Shown: positions 27,460 through 36,852, counted from the stretch's first letter. The stretch is 64,000 nucleotides of DNA from Hyphomicrobiales bacterium (GCA_900473185.1 UCKU01000003.1:173469-237468), one strand, 5' to 3'. Program-made: numbers and translations. Notes: generated from the letters alone by a model not told the origin.

Positions 27460-28094
27460 GGCTCGCTCTCTTCCTCGCCATGCGGCAGGCGGCCCGGATA
27501 GGGAAAGGCGTGCAGCATGACAGTGAAAGGCACCGTGCCTGATGGCAGTGGCTCACCGAGGGGCGGGGCCTCGCGCATCGCCTCCATGAGGAGGTCGTTC
27601 AGCCGCTTCGTCAGGGCTTCGGCCTTTTCAGAGGTCAGCGGAATAATGATGTCACTTGCGGTGCTGGCCTTCCGCCATGCGAGCGGCAGCTCGGAATATT
27701 CCTCGACTGCCTTCTGCATCTGATCGACCTGCAGGGAGAGGATCGCCTGCGTGAAGGCAACATCCATATCAAAAGCCCCCCCTTCGGTTTCCGCCGGCGG
27801 CACCGAGGTGATTTCGTGGCATGCCCTCCACCAGCGGTCACGGCGGGATGGTCCCGGCGCATCCTCGATGAAACCATACTGGGCGAGCTGGCGCAGGTGA
27901 TAGCTCGTGGCGCCGCTGTTGAGGCCGAGCCGTGTCGCGAGCTGCGTTGCCGTTGCGGGGCCATCGATGCGGAGCATGCCGAGCATGCGCAGGCGCACCG
28001 GATGGGCGAGCGCCTTCAGCGCCGTGACGTCCGGGACGACCCGGCTGACGTTGCGGGATGTAGATGACGCTGGCGTAGGGACAGGTGTTTTCAT
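27456..28094 (-). CDS. ArsR-like winged-helix repressor
   Basis: This is a 212-residue regulator. Residues about 22-95 form a helix-turn-helix of the ArsR/HTH_20 type (ALAHPVRLRMLGMLRIDGPA, then LGLNSGATSYHLRQLAQYGF). The C-terminal half is probably a sensor domain with no cysteine metal site visible. It is the first gene of a regulator-MFS operon, so it probably represses its own transcript until an inducer binds. Confidence 0.9.
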   Translation of the reverse strand: MKTPVPTPASSTSRNVSRVVPDVTALKALAHPVRLRMLGMLRIDGPATATQLATRLGLNSGATSYHLRQLAQYGFIEDAPGPSRRDRWWRACHEITSVPPAETEGGAFDMDVAFTQAILSLQVDQMQKAVEEYSELPLAWRKASTASDIIIPLTSEKAEALTKRLNDLLMEAMREAPPLGEPLPSGTVPFTVMLHAFPYPGRLPHGEEESEP

Positions 28095-28159
28095 GGCGGT
28101 AGCTTAGTATCGCAAATGAATCTTTGCAAATATTTCTTTGCAGATAGAGGCGCAAGCTG

Positions 28160-28693
28160 TCAGCCGGGCAGCGCTGGCATCTTGCGGCGTTCCAGCACGA
28201 CCTTGAGCAGCGCATGGGCTGAAAGCAGCGGGGAGGCTTCGCTATTGCCGAGGATCAGCAGCCCGGCAGCGGCGCCTTCGGGTGTTATGTCCATATGCCG
28301 GCCGGGGATGACTGCGACCGGCTTGCCCGACATCAGGAAGGCGCGGATCGTGGCCGCAACGCCTTTGGCGGACCAGAGTGCACCGGAAAGGCCGATGCAG
28401 AAGGCGGCGTCGAAATCCTCTGTCACGATCTGGTCGAGACGCAGCGTATCGGCGAGATCGTCGCGTGCGGCGCGGTCGGTGACGAAGCGCGCGGCAGCGG
28501 GCTCCTTATGGACGCTCTGACGCAACTCGCCGGTCAGATCGGGGAAGCCGCCCGATGGTGTCGCGAGGACGACTTCTGCTGGTGCATCCTTGAAAAGGTA
28601 ATAGGCGGGTGCGAGGCGCGCGATCCTGACCTCGCTGTTATCTCCATCCGCCGCGAGAATGATCAGAAAACGGATGGGTATTTGGCCGTCCAT
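28160..28693 (-). CDS. DJ-1/PfpI-like protein without nucleophilic cysteine
   Basis: About 177 residues show the flavodoxin-like start (IRFLIILAADGDNSEVRIAR) and the DJ-1/PfpI pattern FDAAFCIGLSGALW. At the nucleophile elbow, where the family has a cysteine (AICHGP-like), the sequence reads VAVIPGRHM, so the nucleophile is missing. It is probably not a protease or glyoxalase and may act as a ligand-binding or regulatory protein. The start at 28693 has AAGAGGAG at good spacing, better than 28699. It follows the large regulator gene by 82 bp on the same strand. Confidence 0.75.
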   Translation of the reverse strand: MDGQIPIRFLIILAADGDNSEVRIARLAPAYYLFKDAPAEVVLATPSGGFPDLTGELRQSVHKEPAAARFVTDRAARDDLADTLRLDQIVTEDFDAAFCIGLSGALWSAKGVAATIRAFLMSGKPVAVIPGRHMDITPEGAAAGLLILGNSEASPLLSAHALLKVVLERRKMPALPG

Positions 28694-28775
28694 GGGCATG
28701 CTCCTCTTGGGGAGCAATGATGCACGGACAAAGAGAAACGGACGAGTTGATCGTTGTAAATCGGTGTAAACGGGT

Positions 28776-31505
28776 TTAGCCGGCCGCGCCCGAAAGCTGC
28801 GCCGGTTCGTGGCCGAGGGCTTCGAGATCGACATTGATGCGGCGCTCCCAGCCGACCGCGCCATCCTGCCTTGCGGCGATGCGTGCCGCCTTGAGGATGG
28901 CTGAAGCGGCGTCCAGCCCTTCCGGGCTCTGTCCCTTTGCGGTGACCATTGCCTTCACCCGCAGGAGTTCGGGCAAGCACCAGCGTTCGCCCGAGGCGTC
29001 GCCATGCTCCAAGGCGCTGTCGATCACCGCATGGGCTTCCGCATGTTGACCGAGGCCGGACAGGGCCTGCGCCTCGATGGACTGGAAGTAGGTGCGGAAG
29101 AGGTTGAAGCCGGCACGATCGAGGATGTCCATCGCCGGGCGCAGCTTTGCGAGGCAGAGCCGGTATTCGCCGTCCCGCAAACGTAGTTCCGCTTCGAAGC
29201 CGTCGGCATAGGTGTGCCAGACATCGAGCGACAGGGCCTTGGTATGGTCGCGCAGAAGCCGGATCGCGGCAGCCGCTTCGCCGTCGTTCCCGGAGAGAAG
29301 TGCCAGCGGGCAGACGGCTTCGGCGAGAAGATTGCTGATCGAATGGTTATGGCCGATATCGCGGGCGTAGCGCATGGTCTCTTCGACCTCGTTCAGCGCG
29401 GCCTTTTCGTCGCCCAATATCCAGAGGCAACGAGCAATGACGATGCGCGCCGTCACGCGCTGGTCGAACTGGAAGCGCACGGAATGGCGCGCCTGCGGCA
29501 CATGCTCGTAGTCGGCCAGCATCGCCAGAAGCTCCTCGCGGGCCGCGCCGTGGCGGCCAAGCCAGTGCAGTGTAGCAGCCTTCATGCGCTTTCCGATAAT
29601 GACATCAGTTGGATCGGAGGAGGACGGAGCAAGGGCTGCGAAGCGCTCCGCCAGTTCCAGTCCCTGGCGAGGCTCGGCGCGGTTCAGCACATCGACCCAA
29701 AGCGCCCAGATGGCGCGAAGCTGATGGTCGACATCACCGAGTTCCTCGGCGATCCGCCAGGCCGTCGTCCAGGCAGCCACACCATGTTCCGGCGCACTGG
29801 TCGCGCGGAGCTGCGGCCAGCCGAGCGCGGCATAGAGTTTCATGCGGCTGCGCTCATCGAGGCCAGGGCGGGCGTCGAGGAAGGCTATCGCATGGGTGAG
29901 TGCCGCCACGCATTCGTCGAGCAGTGACAGGCGGAAGAAGAGTGGCAAGGCGGCAACCGTCAACCGCACGCCGAGCAGCGCATCGCCGGACGCACCGAAG
30001 GCCCAGTCGAGCGCTGCGCGCAAGCCGGGCACCTGTTGGGCGAAATCCTCGGGCCATTCTTCTGATGGAGCGGAATAAAGATCCGGTTCGGCCTCTTCGA
30101 GCGCGGCGCAGAGATAGGCGGAAAAGCGCGCCATGACGTTGGGCAGTTCGCCCGAGGTAGCGAGTTTTTCGCCGGCATAGAGGCGTGTCGTATCGAGCAG
30201 GCGGTAGAGCGTTTCGTCGGTCGCGGTCTCGACCACGACCAGCGATTTGGCGACAAGCGCGGCCAGCAAATCCCCGGGTTCGGTGCTGGAGAAGACCTCG
30301 GCTGCGGCCGCGCTGCTGAAGCGGCCGCGGAAGACGGAGAGTTCGCGCAGCGCCTGCTGCTCCTCCGGCGACAGGATGAGGTAGCTCCAGTCAAGCGTGG
30401 CGCGCAGTGTCTGGTGGCGGGGCAGCGCCGTGCGCCGGCCGCGGGTCAATACCCGGAAGCAGTCGGACAGCGAGCGGGAGAGGGCGGCGACGCCCATCGC
30501 CTCCAGCCGGCCGGCGGCAAGCTCGATTGCGAGCGCAATGCCATCGAGCCGCGTGCAGATATCGACGACATCGGCAGCGTCCTCGTCCGTCAGCTCGTAG
30601 CCGCCGAGGCAGGCATCGGCGCGTTCGACGAAAAGCTGGACGGCGGGCGAGGCCAGGGCAGCCTCCGCTGTCACCGCAGACAAGGGCAGGTCGAGCGGCA
30701 GCAGGCGGTGGACACGTTCGCCTTCGGCGCGCAGCGGCTCGCGGCTGGTGGCGAGGATATGCAGATCGGGCGCTTCGGCCAGCAGGTCTTCGGCGAGCTT
30801 GGCGATATCCGCCACCACATGCTCGCAGCTGTCGAGCACGAGCAGGAGACAACGCGGCTCCAGATGGGCGGCGATTTCCACTACGATATCATCGCTGCGC
30901 GAGAGGATGCCGAGTGCAGACGCCACCACCGTCGGCACGAGATTTCCAGTCGCGACTTCCGACAGGTCGATCCAGACGATCTCGCCCTCGAAGCTGCCGC
31001 GCGCAATCACGGCGCGGGCAACGGTGGATTTGCCGATGCCGCCGGGGCCGGCGATGGTTACGAGACGGCCCTTGGTCAGCTGCCCGGTCACGGCTGCGAT
31101 CGTCTGTTCGCGGCCGAAGATGCGGGCGGGCAGGCGTTCGGGGCGAAATTTCTGGAGTGTCGGCCGAGCGGCGGGCGCTGCGCCATTACTGCTGCGGTTG
31201 ACGGGCGCGATGAAGGTATAGCCGCGGCCCGGCACATTGGCGATGAATTGCGGCTCGCGCTTGATGTCGCCGAGCGCCTTGCGCAGCGCCGAGACATGGA
31301 CGCGCAGATTGGCTTCATCGACAAATGTATCCGGCCAGACCTGCTTGACGATCTCAGCATTGGTCTTCAGCTCACCCGGATGATTGAGCAGAAACAGCAG
31401 GATATCGACGGCGCGGCTGCCGAGAGGCACGGCAGACCCTTCCCGCAACAGGCTACGCCTGGCAGGCACTATCGAAAATGCACCGAACTGAAGCTCTTCT
31501 TCCAA
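28776..31505 (-). CDS. Winged-helix/NTPase/TPR transcriptional regulator
   Basis: This is a 909-residue regulator. Residues about 1-100 form an OmpR/ToxR-type winged helix (LRVHVSALRKALGDIKREPQ then FIANVPGRGYTFIAPV). An NB-ARC/STAND NTPase follows, with the Walker A sequence IAGPGGIGKSTVA and Walker B-like LLLVLDSCE. The C-terminal half is helical TPR repeats. Such proteins sense ligands or partners through the TPR and switch by nucleotide exchange. The start is TTG at 31505, supported by GGGAG. The adjacent DJ-1-like gene on the same strand is a likely target or partner. Confidence 0.9.
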   Translation of the reverse strand: MEEELQFGAFSIVPARRSLLREGSAVPLGSRAVDILLFLLNHPGELKTNAEIVKQVWPDTFVDEANLRVHVSALRKALGDIKREPQFIANVPGRGYTFIAPVNRSSNGAAPAARPTLQKFRPERLPARIFGREQTIAAVTGQLTKGRLVTIAGPGGIGKSTVARAVIARGSFEGEIVWIDLSEVATGNLVPTVVASALGILSRSDDIVVEIAAHLEPRCLLLVLDSCEHVVADIAKLAEDLLAEAPDLHILATSREPLRAEGERVHRLLPLDLPLSAVTAEAALASPAVQLFVERADACLGGYELTDEDAADVVDICTRLDGIALAIELAAGRLEAMGVAALSRSLSDCFRVLTRGRRTALPRHQTLRATLDWSYLILSPEEQQALRELSVFRGRFSSAAAAEVFSSTEPGDLLAALVAKSLVVVETATDETLYRLLDTTRLYAGEKLATSGELPNVMARFSAYLCAALEEAEPDLYSAPSEEWPEDFAQQVPGLRAALDWAFGASGDALLGVRLTVAALPLFFRLSLLDECVAALTHAIAFLDARPGLDERSRMKLYAALGWPQLRATSAPEHGVAAWTTAWRIAEELGDVDHQLRAIWALWVDVLNRAEPRQGLELAERFAALAPSSSDPTDVIIGKRMKAATLHWLGRHGAAREELLAMLADYEHVPQARHSVRFQFDQRVTARIVIARCLWILGDEKAALNEVEETMRYARDIGHNHSISNLLAEAVCPLALLSGNDGEAAAAIRLLRDHTKALSLDVWHTYADGFEAELRLRDGEYRLCLAKLRPAMDILDRAGFNLFRTYFQSIEAQALSGLGQHAEAHAVIDSALEHGDASGERWCLPELLRVKAMVTAKGQSPEGLDAASAILKAARIAARQDGAVGWERRINVDLEALGHEPAQLSGAAG

Positions 31506-31630
31506 GCATGCTCCCTGCGTGATGGCGGCAGGTTGGCCAAATGCCTGCGCCCTGTCAAATGAAACGCGGTGACAGGGCTGGAATTGCGACGATATTTCAG
31601 ATGTTTAAGGCGGCGCTATTTTAGCGGCCT

Positions 31631-32167
31631 TCAAGCTTGCCCGCGCTCTGCAAGGATGGCGTTCAGGCGGGAGACATCCTCTCGCAGCGCAGTCAGTTCC
31701 GTCAGCACCCGCATATCGATTTTCTGATGCAGCGACAGAACCTCAAGCTCGGCCTTCAGGTTGACCTCGTAATCCTTGGCGGCTTCGAAACGATCGCGTT
31801 CGGCCTGCCGGTTCTGCGACATCATGATGATCGGCGCCTGAATGGCGGCGAGCATGGAGAGGATGAGGTTCAGGAAGACGAAGGGATAGGGGTCGAAGGC
31901 GCGAGAAAAAAGGATGACCGTGTTGATGATGGTCCAGACGACGAGAAAGGCGAGGAAGGCCAGGATGAAAGACCAGGAGCCGCCGACGCGGGCGATGCCG
32001 TCGGCCAGACGCTGGCCGAAGGAGGATTCGGCGGCAATGGCGGCGTTGACGTCGGTGGAGATGATCTTGCGCTCATGTGCCTTGGCGAGCACGCGCTTTT
32101 CGATGTCACCCAACTCGTCGGCCGGCTTGCCGAAATGCAGGTGGACGAAATTCGGAAGATTATACAT
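31631..32167 (-). CDS. DUF1003 membrane protein
   Basis: The product has 178 residues. A cytoplasmic N-terminal region precedes two transmembrane helices (about residues 77-100 and 112-135: FILAFLAFLVVWTIINTVIL and FVFLNLILSMLAAIQAPIIM). The signature MMSQNRQAERDRFEAAKDYE and a helical tail are typical of DUF1003. The function is unknown. The ATG at 32167 was chosen because family members start near MYNLPNFVHLHFG; a longer frame upstream is cysteine-rich and unlikely. It diverges from nadE across 191 bp. Confidence 0.88.
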   Translation of the reverse strand: MYNLPNFVHLHFGKPADELGDIEKRVLAKAHERKIISTDVNAAIAAESSFGQRLADGIARVGGSWSFILAFLAFLVVWTIINTVILFSRAFDPYPFVFLNLILSMLAAIQAPIIMMSQNRQAERDRFEAAKDYEVNLKAELEVLSLHQKIDMRVLTELTALREDVSRLNAILAERGQA

Positions 32168-32358
32168 GGCATTGTCCCGGAAATGGATCGAATTGGCGCG
32201 CAGTATTCCGCCGTTGACGCAAATTGCAATGCGTATCGGCGTCGCGCAAGGCAAACACAGGGATAGGCAGAGCGATGGGCCGCCCTTCATCAAATTTTCG
32301 CCGCGGATCGCTACGGCTTTTGATACGGCTTATTGCGGTGCACGAAGGGGCGGATTAA

Positions 32359-34047
32359 ATGAATGACATGACACAGGAAAACGCTCTCTCCCAGACCTTC
32401 AACATCGCCATCGCCCAGCTGAACCCCACGGTGGGCGATGTCGCCGGAAACCTTGCCAAGGTGCGTGAGGCGCGCGCCGATGCGGCGCGGCAGGGCGCGC
32501 ATCTCTTGATGATGACCGAGCTTTTCATCTCCGGCTACCCACCGGAAGATCTGGTTCTGAAGCCGGCCTTCATCCGCGCTTGCTGGACGGCGGTCGAAAA
32601 CCTTGCGGCCGATACCGCCGATGGCGGGCCGGGCATCGTCATCGGATTTCCGCGCCAGGACGAGACGGGGCGCTACAATTCCATCGCCGTGCTCGATGGC
32701 GGCAAGGTGATTGCCGTGCGCGACAAGATCGACCTGCCGAATTACGGCGAGTTCGATGAGAAGCGCGTCTTCGACCAGGGCGCCATGCCCGGACCCGTGA
32801 ATTTTCGCGGTGTGCGCATCGGCATTCCGATCTGCGAGGATATCTGGGGCGATCTCGGTGTGTGCGAAACGCTCGCCGAAAGCGGCGCGGAAATCCTGCT
32901 CGTGCCGAACGGCTCACCCTATTATCGCGGCAAGGTCGATATCCGCCATCAGGTGGTGCTGAAGCAGGTGATCGAGACAGGCCTGCCGATGGTCTATGCC
33001 GCCCAGCTCGGCGGCCAAGACGAGCTCGTCTTCGACGGCGCAAGCTTTGCCTTCAATGCTGACAAGTCGCTCGCCTTCCAGCTCAGCCAGTTCGAAACCG
33101 CACTGGCGGTGACGACCTGGAAGCGGACCGAAAACGGCTGGCGTTGCTCGGAAGGGCCGATGGCGCGCATACCTGAGAGCGAGGAGGCCGATTACCGCGC
33201 CTGCCTGCTCGGTTTCCGCGACTATGTGAACAAGAACGGCTTCAAGAATGTCGTGCTCGGCCTTTCCGGCGGCATCGATTCGGCGATCTGTGCCGCCATC
33301 GCCGTCGATGCGCTCGGCGAAGAGCGGGTGCGTACGGTCATGTTGCCCTATCACTATACGTCAGAGGACTCGCTGAAGGATGCGGCCGATTGCGCGAAGG
33401 CGCTCGGCTGCCGCTACGATATCGTGCCGATCGAGGGGCCAGTGACGGGCTTTTCCTCGGCGCTCTCGAACCTTTTCGAGGGCACGAACAGCGGCATCAC
33501 CGAGGAGAACCTGCAGAGCCGTGCGCGCGGCACGATCCTGATGGCGATCTCCAACAAGTTCGGCTCGATGGTGGTCACCACGGGCAACAAGTCGGAAATG
33601 TCAGTCGGTTACGCGACGCTCTACGGCGACATGAACGGCGGTTTCAACCCCATCAAGGACCTTTACAAGATGCAGGTCTATGCGCTGGCCCGCTGGCGCA
33701 ACGAGAATGTGCCGCCGGATGCGCTCGGCCCTTCGGGCGTGGTCATTCCGCAGAATATCATCGACAAGGCGCCGTCGGCCGAGCTTCGCCCCGACCAGAA
33801 GGACCAGGATTCGCTGCCGCCTTATCCTGTTCTGGACGACATCCTCGAATGCCTTGTCGAGCGGGAGATGGCGGTCGAGGAGATCGTGGCGCGCGGCCAT
33901 GATGTCGAGACGGTGCATCGCATCGAACATCTGCTCTATCTCGCCGAATACAAGCGCCGCCAGTCGGCGCCGGGCGTGAAGATCACCAAGAAGAATTTCG
34001 GCCGCGACCGGCGCTACCCGATCACCAACCGATTCCGGGATCGATAG
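32359..34047 (+). CDS. nadE: Glutamine-dependent NAD+ synthetase
   Basis: The 562-residue two-domain enzyme makes NAD+ from deamido-NAD+ with ATP, using ammonia from glutamine. The N-terminal nitrilase-like glutaminase has Glu in MMTELFISGYPPEDL, Lys in VRDKIDLPNYGEFDEKR and the nucleophilic Cys in IPICEDIWGD. The C-terminal synthetase has the P-loop LGLSGGIDSAICAAIA and the TGNKSEMSVGYATLYGD motif. A good ribosome site (AAGGGGCGG) precedes the ATG. The length matches bacterial glutaminase-fused NadE. Confidence 0.97.
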   Translation: MNDMTQENALSQTFNIAIAQLNPTVGDVAGNLAKVREARADAARQGAHLLMMTELFISGYPPEDLVLKPAFIRACWTAVENLAADTADGGPGIVIGFPRQDETGRYNSIAVLDGGKVIAVRDKIDLPNYGEFDEKRVFDQGAMPGPVNFRGVRIGIPICEDIWGDLGVCETLAESGAEILLVPNGSPYYRGKVDIRHQVVLKQVIETGLPMVYAAQLGGQDELVFDGASFAFNADKSLAFQLSQFETALAVTTWKRTENGWRCSEGPMARIPESEEADYRACLLGFRDYVNKNGFKNVVLGLSGGIDSAICAAIAVDALGEERVRTVMLPYHYTSEDSLKDAADCAKALGCRYDIVPIEGPVTGFSSALSNLFEGTNSGITEENLQSRARGTILMAISNKFGSMVVTTGNKSEMSVGYATLYGDMNGGFNPIKDLYKMQVYALARWRNENVPPDALGPSGVVIPQNIIDKAPSAELRPDQKDQDSLPPYPVLDDILECLVEREMAVEEIVARGHDVETVHRIEHLLYLAEYKRRQSAPGVKITKKNFGRDRRYPITNRFRDR

Positions 34048-34051
34048 AGTA

Positions 34052-34642
34052 ATGGAGATTGATGATCTCCCTTACGAGAAATTGAAGCTTCTTCTGAAGG
34101 AAGATCACCAAGAAATTTCGCTTAACCTTCGCGTCGCCGCACTTTTTCTTGTCGTTTACGAAAACCTCAAGGAACTTGTCATCGATAAGGTCCAGTCTTT
34201 TTTTACGAACGAATGGCGGATTGTGGAAGGAGAGCTCAAAGGCATACCCTCACAGAAGTATAAGGAGTTGGTGCGCGGCAGAGGCGCATTTCAGGCCTGC
34301 CGCGAATTTCATGTTGAGATTGGCGCAATTTCTCCTGACGACAATCAGTTAATAGAGCGATTTATCGCCTATCGCGGTGAAGTTGCACATGAACTCTATT
34401 CAATCTTGTTCGATGACAACAAAGCCGCTCTCGACGTAGATTTGCTTTTTAAAGTGCATCTGTTGGCGAGGAATATTGATAGATGGTGGATAATAAATTT
34501 CGAGTTTGCAACTGACGAAGATATGGTTGGCGTCGATTTTGACGAAGAACAGGTGATGTCCGGGAGGCAATTGTTTCTCGATCAGTTAGTTCGGGTCGCT
34601 CTCAAAGATGTCTTTGATTTGTCTAAGGAAGCGGGGACGTGA
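34052..34642 (+). CDS. HEPN-like protein in a lower-GC patch
   Basis: This is a 196-residue helical protein that I do not recognise by name. The segment FIAYRGEVAHELYSILFD carries an R-x4-H motif inside a helix, close to the RNxxAHE signature of HEPN-fold proteins, many of which are RNases or toxin/defence components. GC is visibly lower than in its neighbours. It begins 4 bp after nadE, and its stop overlaps the start region of the next gene (GTGA), so it is inserted inside what was probably a nadE-propeller pair. No antitoxin-like partner is seen. Activity is inferred from the motif only. Confidence 0.65.
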   Translation: MEIDDLPYEKLKLLLKEDHQEISLNLRVAALFLVVYENLKELVIDKVQSFFTNEWRIVEGELKGIPSQKYKELVRGRGAFQACREFHVEIGAISPDDNQLIERFIAYRGEVAHELYSILFDDNKAALDVDLLFKVHLLARNIDRWWIINFEFATDEDMVGVDFDEEQVMSGRQLFLDQLVRVALKDVFDLSKEAGT

Positions 34643-34644
34643 AT

Positions 34645-35478
34645 ATGCGCAGCTCTGTCGAAATCTACAACGTCAGGAGAGGCGAAAGCCGTGTCGTCTG
34701 GCAGACGGAGGCGCTGGTGGAGGCGCCGAATTTCTCACGCGACGGCGCGTATTTGCTGATCAATGGTGATGGGCTGCTCTACCGCCTGCGGCTCGACGGC
34801 AGCGATCTCGTCGAGAAGGTCGATACCGGCTTTGCTGTTCATTGCAACAATGACCACGGCATTTCACCCGATGGCGAAGAGATCGTCATTTCCGACAAGA
34901 CCGAATTCGGCAAGTCGGCGATCTACATTCTGCCGATCGAGGGCGGTAAGCCGCGGCTGATCACCAAGAACCTGCCGTCCTACTGGCACGGCTGGTCGCC
35001 CGACGGGCGCGAGCTTGCCTATTGCGGGATCCGCAACGATCTCTTCGATATCTACACGATCTCGGTCAAAGGCGGCGAGGAGAAGCGGCTGACGCATGGA
35101 GAAGGCCGTAATGACGGGCCGGACTGGTCGGCCGATGGGCAGTGGATCTACTTCAATTCCAGCCGCACCGGCCTGATGCAGATCTGGCGCATCCATCCCG
35201 ATGGCACAGGTCTTCAGCAGGTGACATCAGACAATTACGGCAACTGGTTCGCCCACCCGTCACCCAACAATGACAAGGTGCTGATCCTCTCCTACGACCC
35301 CGATGTCTTCGACCATCCGCGCGATCTCAACGTGCGGCTCAGGATGATGGATATGGATGGCGGCAACCTGACGGAACTGTTCGAGCTTTTCGGCGGGCAG
35401 GGCACGATCAACGTGCCGAACTGGTCACCCGATGGCGAGGAATTCGCCTATGTGCGGTATTTCCCGGTGAGATCTTGA
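34645..35478 (+). CDS. TolB-like beta-propeller protein
   Basis: The product has 277-279 residues (ATG 34645 or GTG 34639). At least five PD40/WD40-like blades are marked by repeats such as ISPDGEEIVISD, WSPDGRELAYCG, WSADGQWIYFNS and WSPDGEEFAYVRY. There is no signal peptide, so it is probably cytoplasmic, unlike TolB itself. The role is unknown; propellers of this kind bind proteins or polysaccharides. It may be cotranscribed with nadE and the HEPN-like gene. Confidence 0.87.
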   Translation: MRSSVEIYNVRRGESRVVWQTEALVEAPNFSRDGAYLLINGDGLLYRLRLDGSDLVEKVDTGFAVHCNNDHGISPDGEEIVISDKTEFGKSAIYILPIEGGKPRLITKNLPSYWHGWSPDGRELAYCGIRNDLFDIYTISVKGGEEKRLTHGEGRNDGPDWSADGQWIYFNSSRTGLMQIWRIHPDGTGLQQVTSDNYGNWFAHPSPNNDKVLILSYDPDVFDHPRDLNVRLRMMDMDGGNLTELFELFGGQGTINVPNWSPDGEEFAYVRYFPVRS

Positions 35479-35517
35479 GAGGGCGCACCGCCATTTGATG
35501 ATGGGTGGTGCGGAGGC

Positions 35518-35700
35518 CTAATGAACGAGGTCTTTGCAATTGATGACCCGGTCCTCATTGTCCAGATAGCTTTTATTGGGATCGCCGTTACAGCTGTGCT
35601 CTTCATCGGGCGCGAAGAGCAACAAGACCATGGAAGCAAACACCAGCACCAAAAGCGCTGCGCAACAATATCCCGCTGCTCGCACAATTACCGCGATCAT
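35518..35700 (-). CDS. Small single-pass membrane protein
   Basis: The 60-residue product has one hydrophobic helix (AGYCCAALLVLVFASMVLLL) followed by a polar tail of about 30 residues with two cysteines. The ATG at 35700 is preceded by GAAGGT. The overlapping plus-strand frame is less protein-like. The function is unknown. Confidence 0.5.
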   Translation of the reverse strand: MIAVIVRAAGYCCAALLVLVFASMVLLLFAPDEEHSCNGDPNKSYLDNEDRVINCKDLVH

Positions 35701-35847
35701 GAACAAACCTTCAGACCAAATCGGCCGATCATTATCATCGCATCGCTCTACACGGAAGTAGATGATGATGGGGCGGTGGGCGGTCGTATCTAGCCTATTC
35801 GGCGCTTCTGAGAGGTTGTACACATTGCGGGAACACAAGGGGCAATA

Positions 35848-36213
35848 TTGAGCCACTGGAAATCAACGTTTACCGGGATTTTGATTGCAACCTCTGTTGT
35901 GCAAGCTGCGCAGGCTGAGCTGGACACCGAGCAGCTGAATAGCGTCGAGCTGCTCAGCGCCTTCATCGCTTATGCTAAGCCCTGCGGGTACAAACTTAGC
36001 GAGGCAGGTTTAAACAGGTTCTACAAAGAGGCGCGGCTGACGACCGCAGAATCGAGAAAGGCGATTGAGAAGAGCGTTCAGGACAAAGAGAGGCAATCCT
36101 TCAATCGGGATATATGTCCCCACTTCGAGATCGGTGCTGAAGTAAACCGTATCCTTGTCGGGAAGGGTCCGCTCCAAAAATCATCTGAGGCACACGAACT
36201 TGGTTCCAAGTAA
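35848..36213 (+). CDS. Small exported hypothetical protein
   Basis: This is a 121-residue protein starting at TTG 35848 after AAGGGGC. A signal peptide (TGILIATSVVQAAQAE) is followed by about 95 mature residues with two cysteines (AKPCGYKL and RDICPHFE) that could form a periplasmic disulfide. I do not recognise the family. It lies in the lower-GC patch. Confidence 0.6.
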   Translation: MSHWKSTFTGILIATSVVQAAQAELDTEQLNSVELLSAFIAYAKPCGYKLSEAGLNRFYKEARLTTAESRKAIEKSVQDKERQSFNRDICPHFEIGAEVNRILVGKGPLQKSSEAHELGSK

Positions 36214-36470
36214 CTCATTGATGTTGGGGTGGCGGCCATTGCCACGGCTGAGAGTATTGTCGGATCACCTCGATGAATCTCCATCAACATTTGAAATCCA
36301 TATGTCGGCGCGAGCCTTGAACGGGAACCGATGCCACGCTGCCCTATAGTGCTTCGCTGAATCCCGTATCGCGCTATTGGGCATTTTTCATATCGGTGCC
36401 CGCAGGATAGTTTTGCTTCGACGAAGTATTAAAATTCAACATAAAACTGGGGCGTCTGTGGGATATAGCC
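36214..36470. other. AT-rich intergenic region
   Basis: About 257 bp lie between two small hypothetical genes. It is AT-rich toward 36420-36460. No conserved site or terminator was recognised. Confidence 0.4.
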
Positions 36471-36794
36471 GTGAATAAGCTACGCCTAATAAGAAAATCA
36501 ATGATAATAATATTTATTATTTTCTTCATATCATTCAATATTTTAATTTGGCCAGCATGGCATCATCGAAACATGTATGATGTAATTTCCGATGCTCTTC
36601 AATTCAGGGGACCATTAGTTGGAATTCTTTTAGTAGCCCCGCAAACTTATCCTCTGATTATATTGTCTCTGTTATTGCACCTCCTAAGGAAGAACGAGCG
36701 CGCCTTAAAAGAGGCAATGTGGCTCTGGTCAGTGATATTTGTAATTGGCTCAGCGTGGACCGCTCTGTTCATCTATGCAGTCAACAACGGGTAA
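36471..36794 (+). CDS. Small multi-pass membrane protein
   Basis: This is a 107-residue protein with three hydrophobic segments: IIIFIIFFISFNILIWPAW, VGILLVAPQTYPLIILSLLL and WLWSVIFVIGSAWTALFIYA. The start is GTG 36471. Codon use and GC are clearly lower than in the flanking core genes, which suggests recent acquisition. No family is recognised. Confidence 0.6.
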   Translation: MNKLRLIRKSMIIIFIIFFISFNILIWPAWHHRNMYDVISDALQFRGPLVGILLVAPQTYPLIILSLLLHLLRKNERALKEAMWLWSVIFVIGSAWTALFIYAVNNG

Positions 36795-36852
36795 CCCCTC
36801 AAAGGACCACCCACCGCCCTGTGAATAGGCGGCGGGGTTTACCTTCGGCGAC

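Noticed and set aside
36812..36838. Intrinsic terminator of the class I DAHP synthase gene
   Set aside because: CCGCC/GGCGG can pair, but no T-run follows on the minus strand, so evidence is too weak to list.
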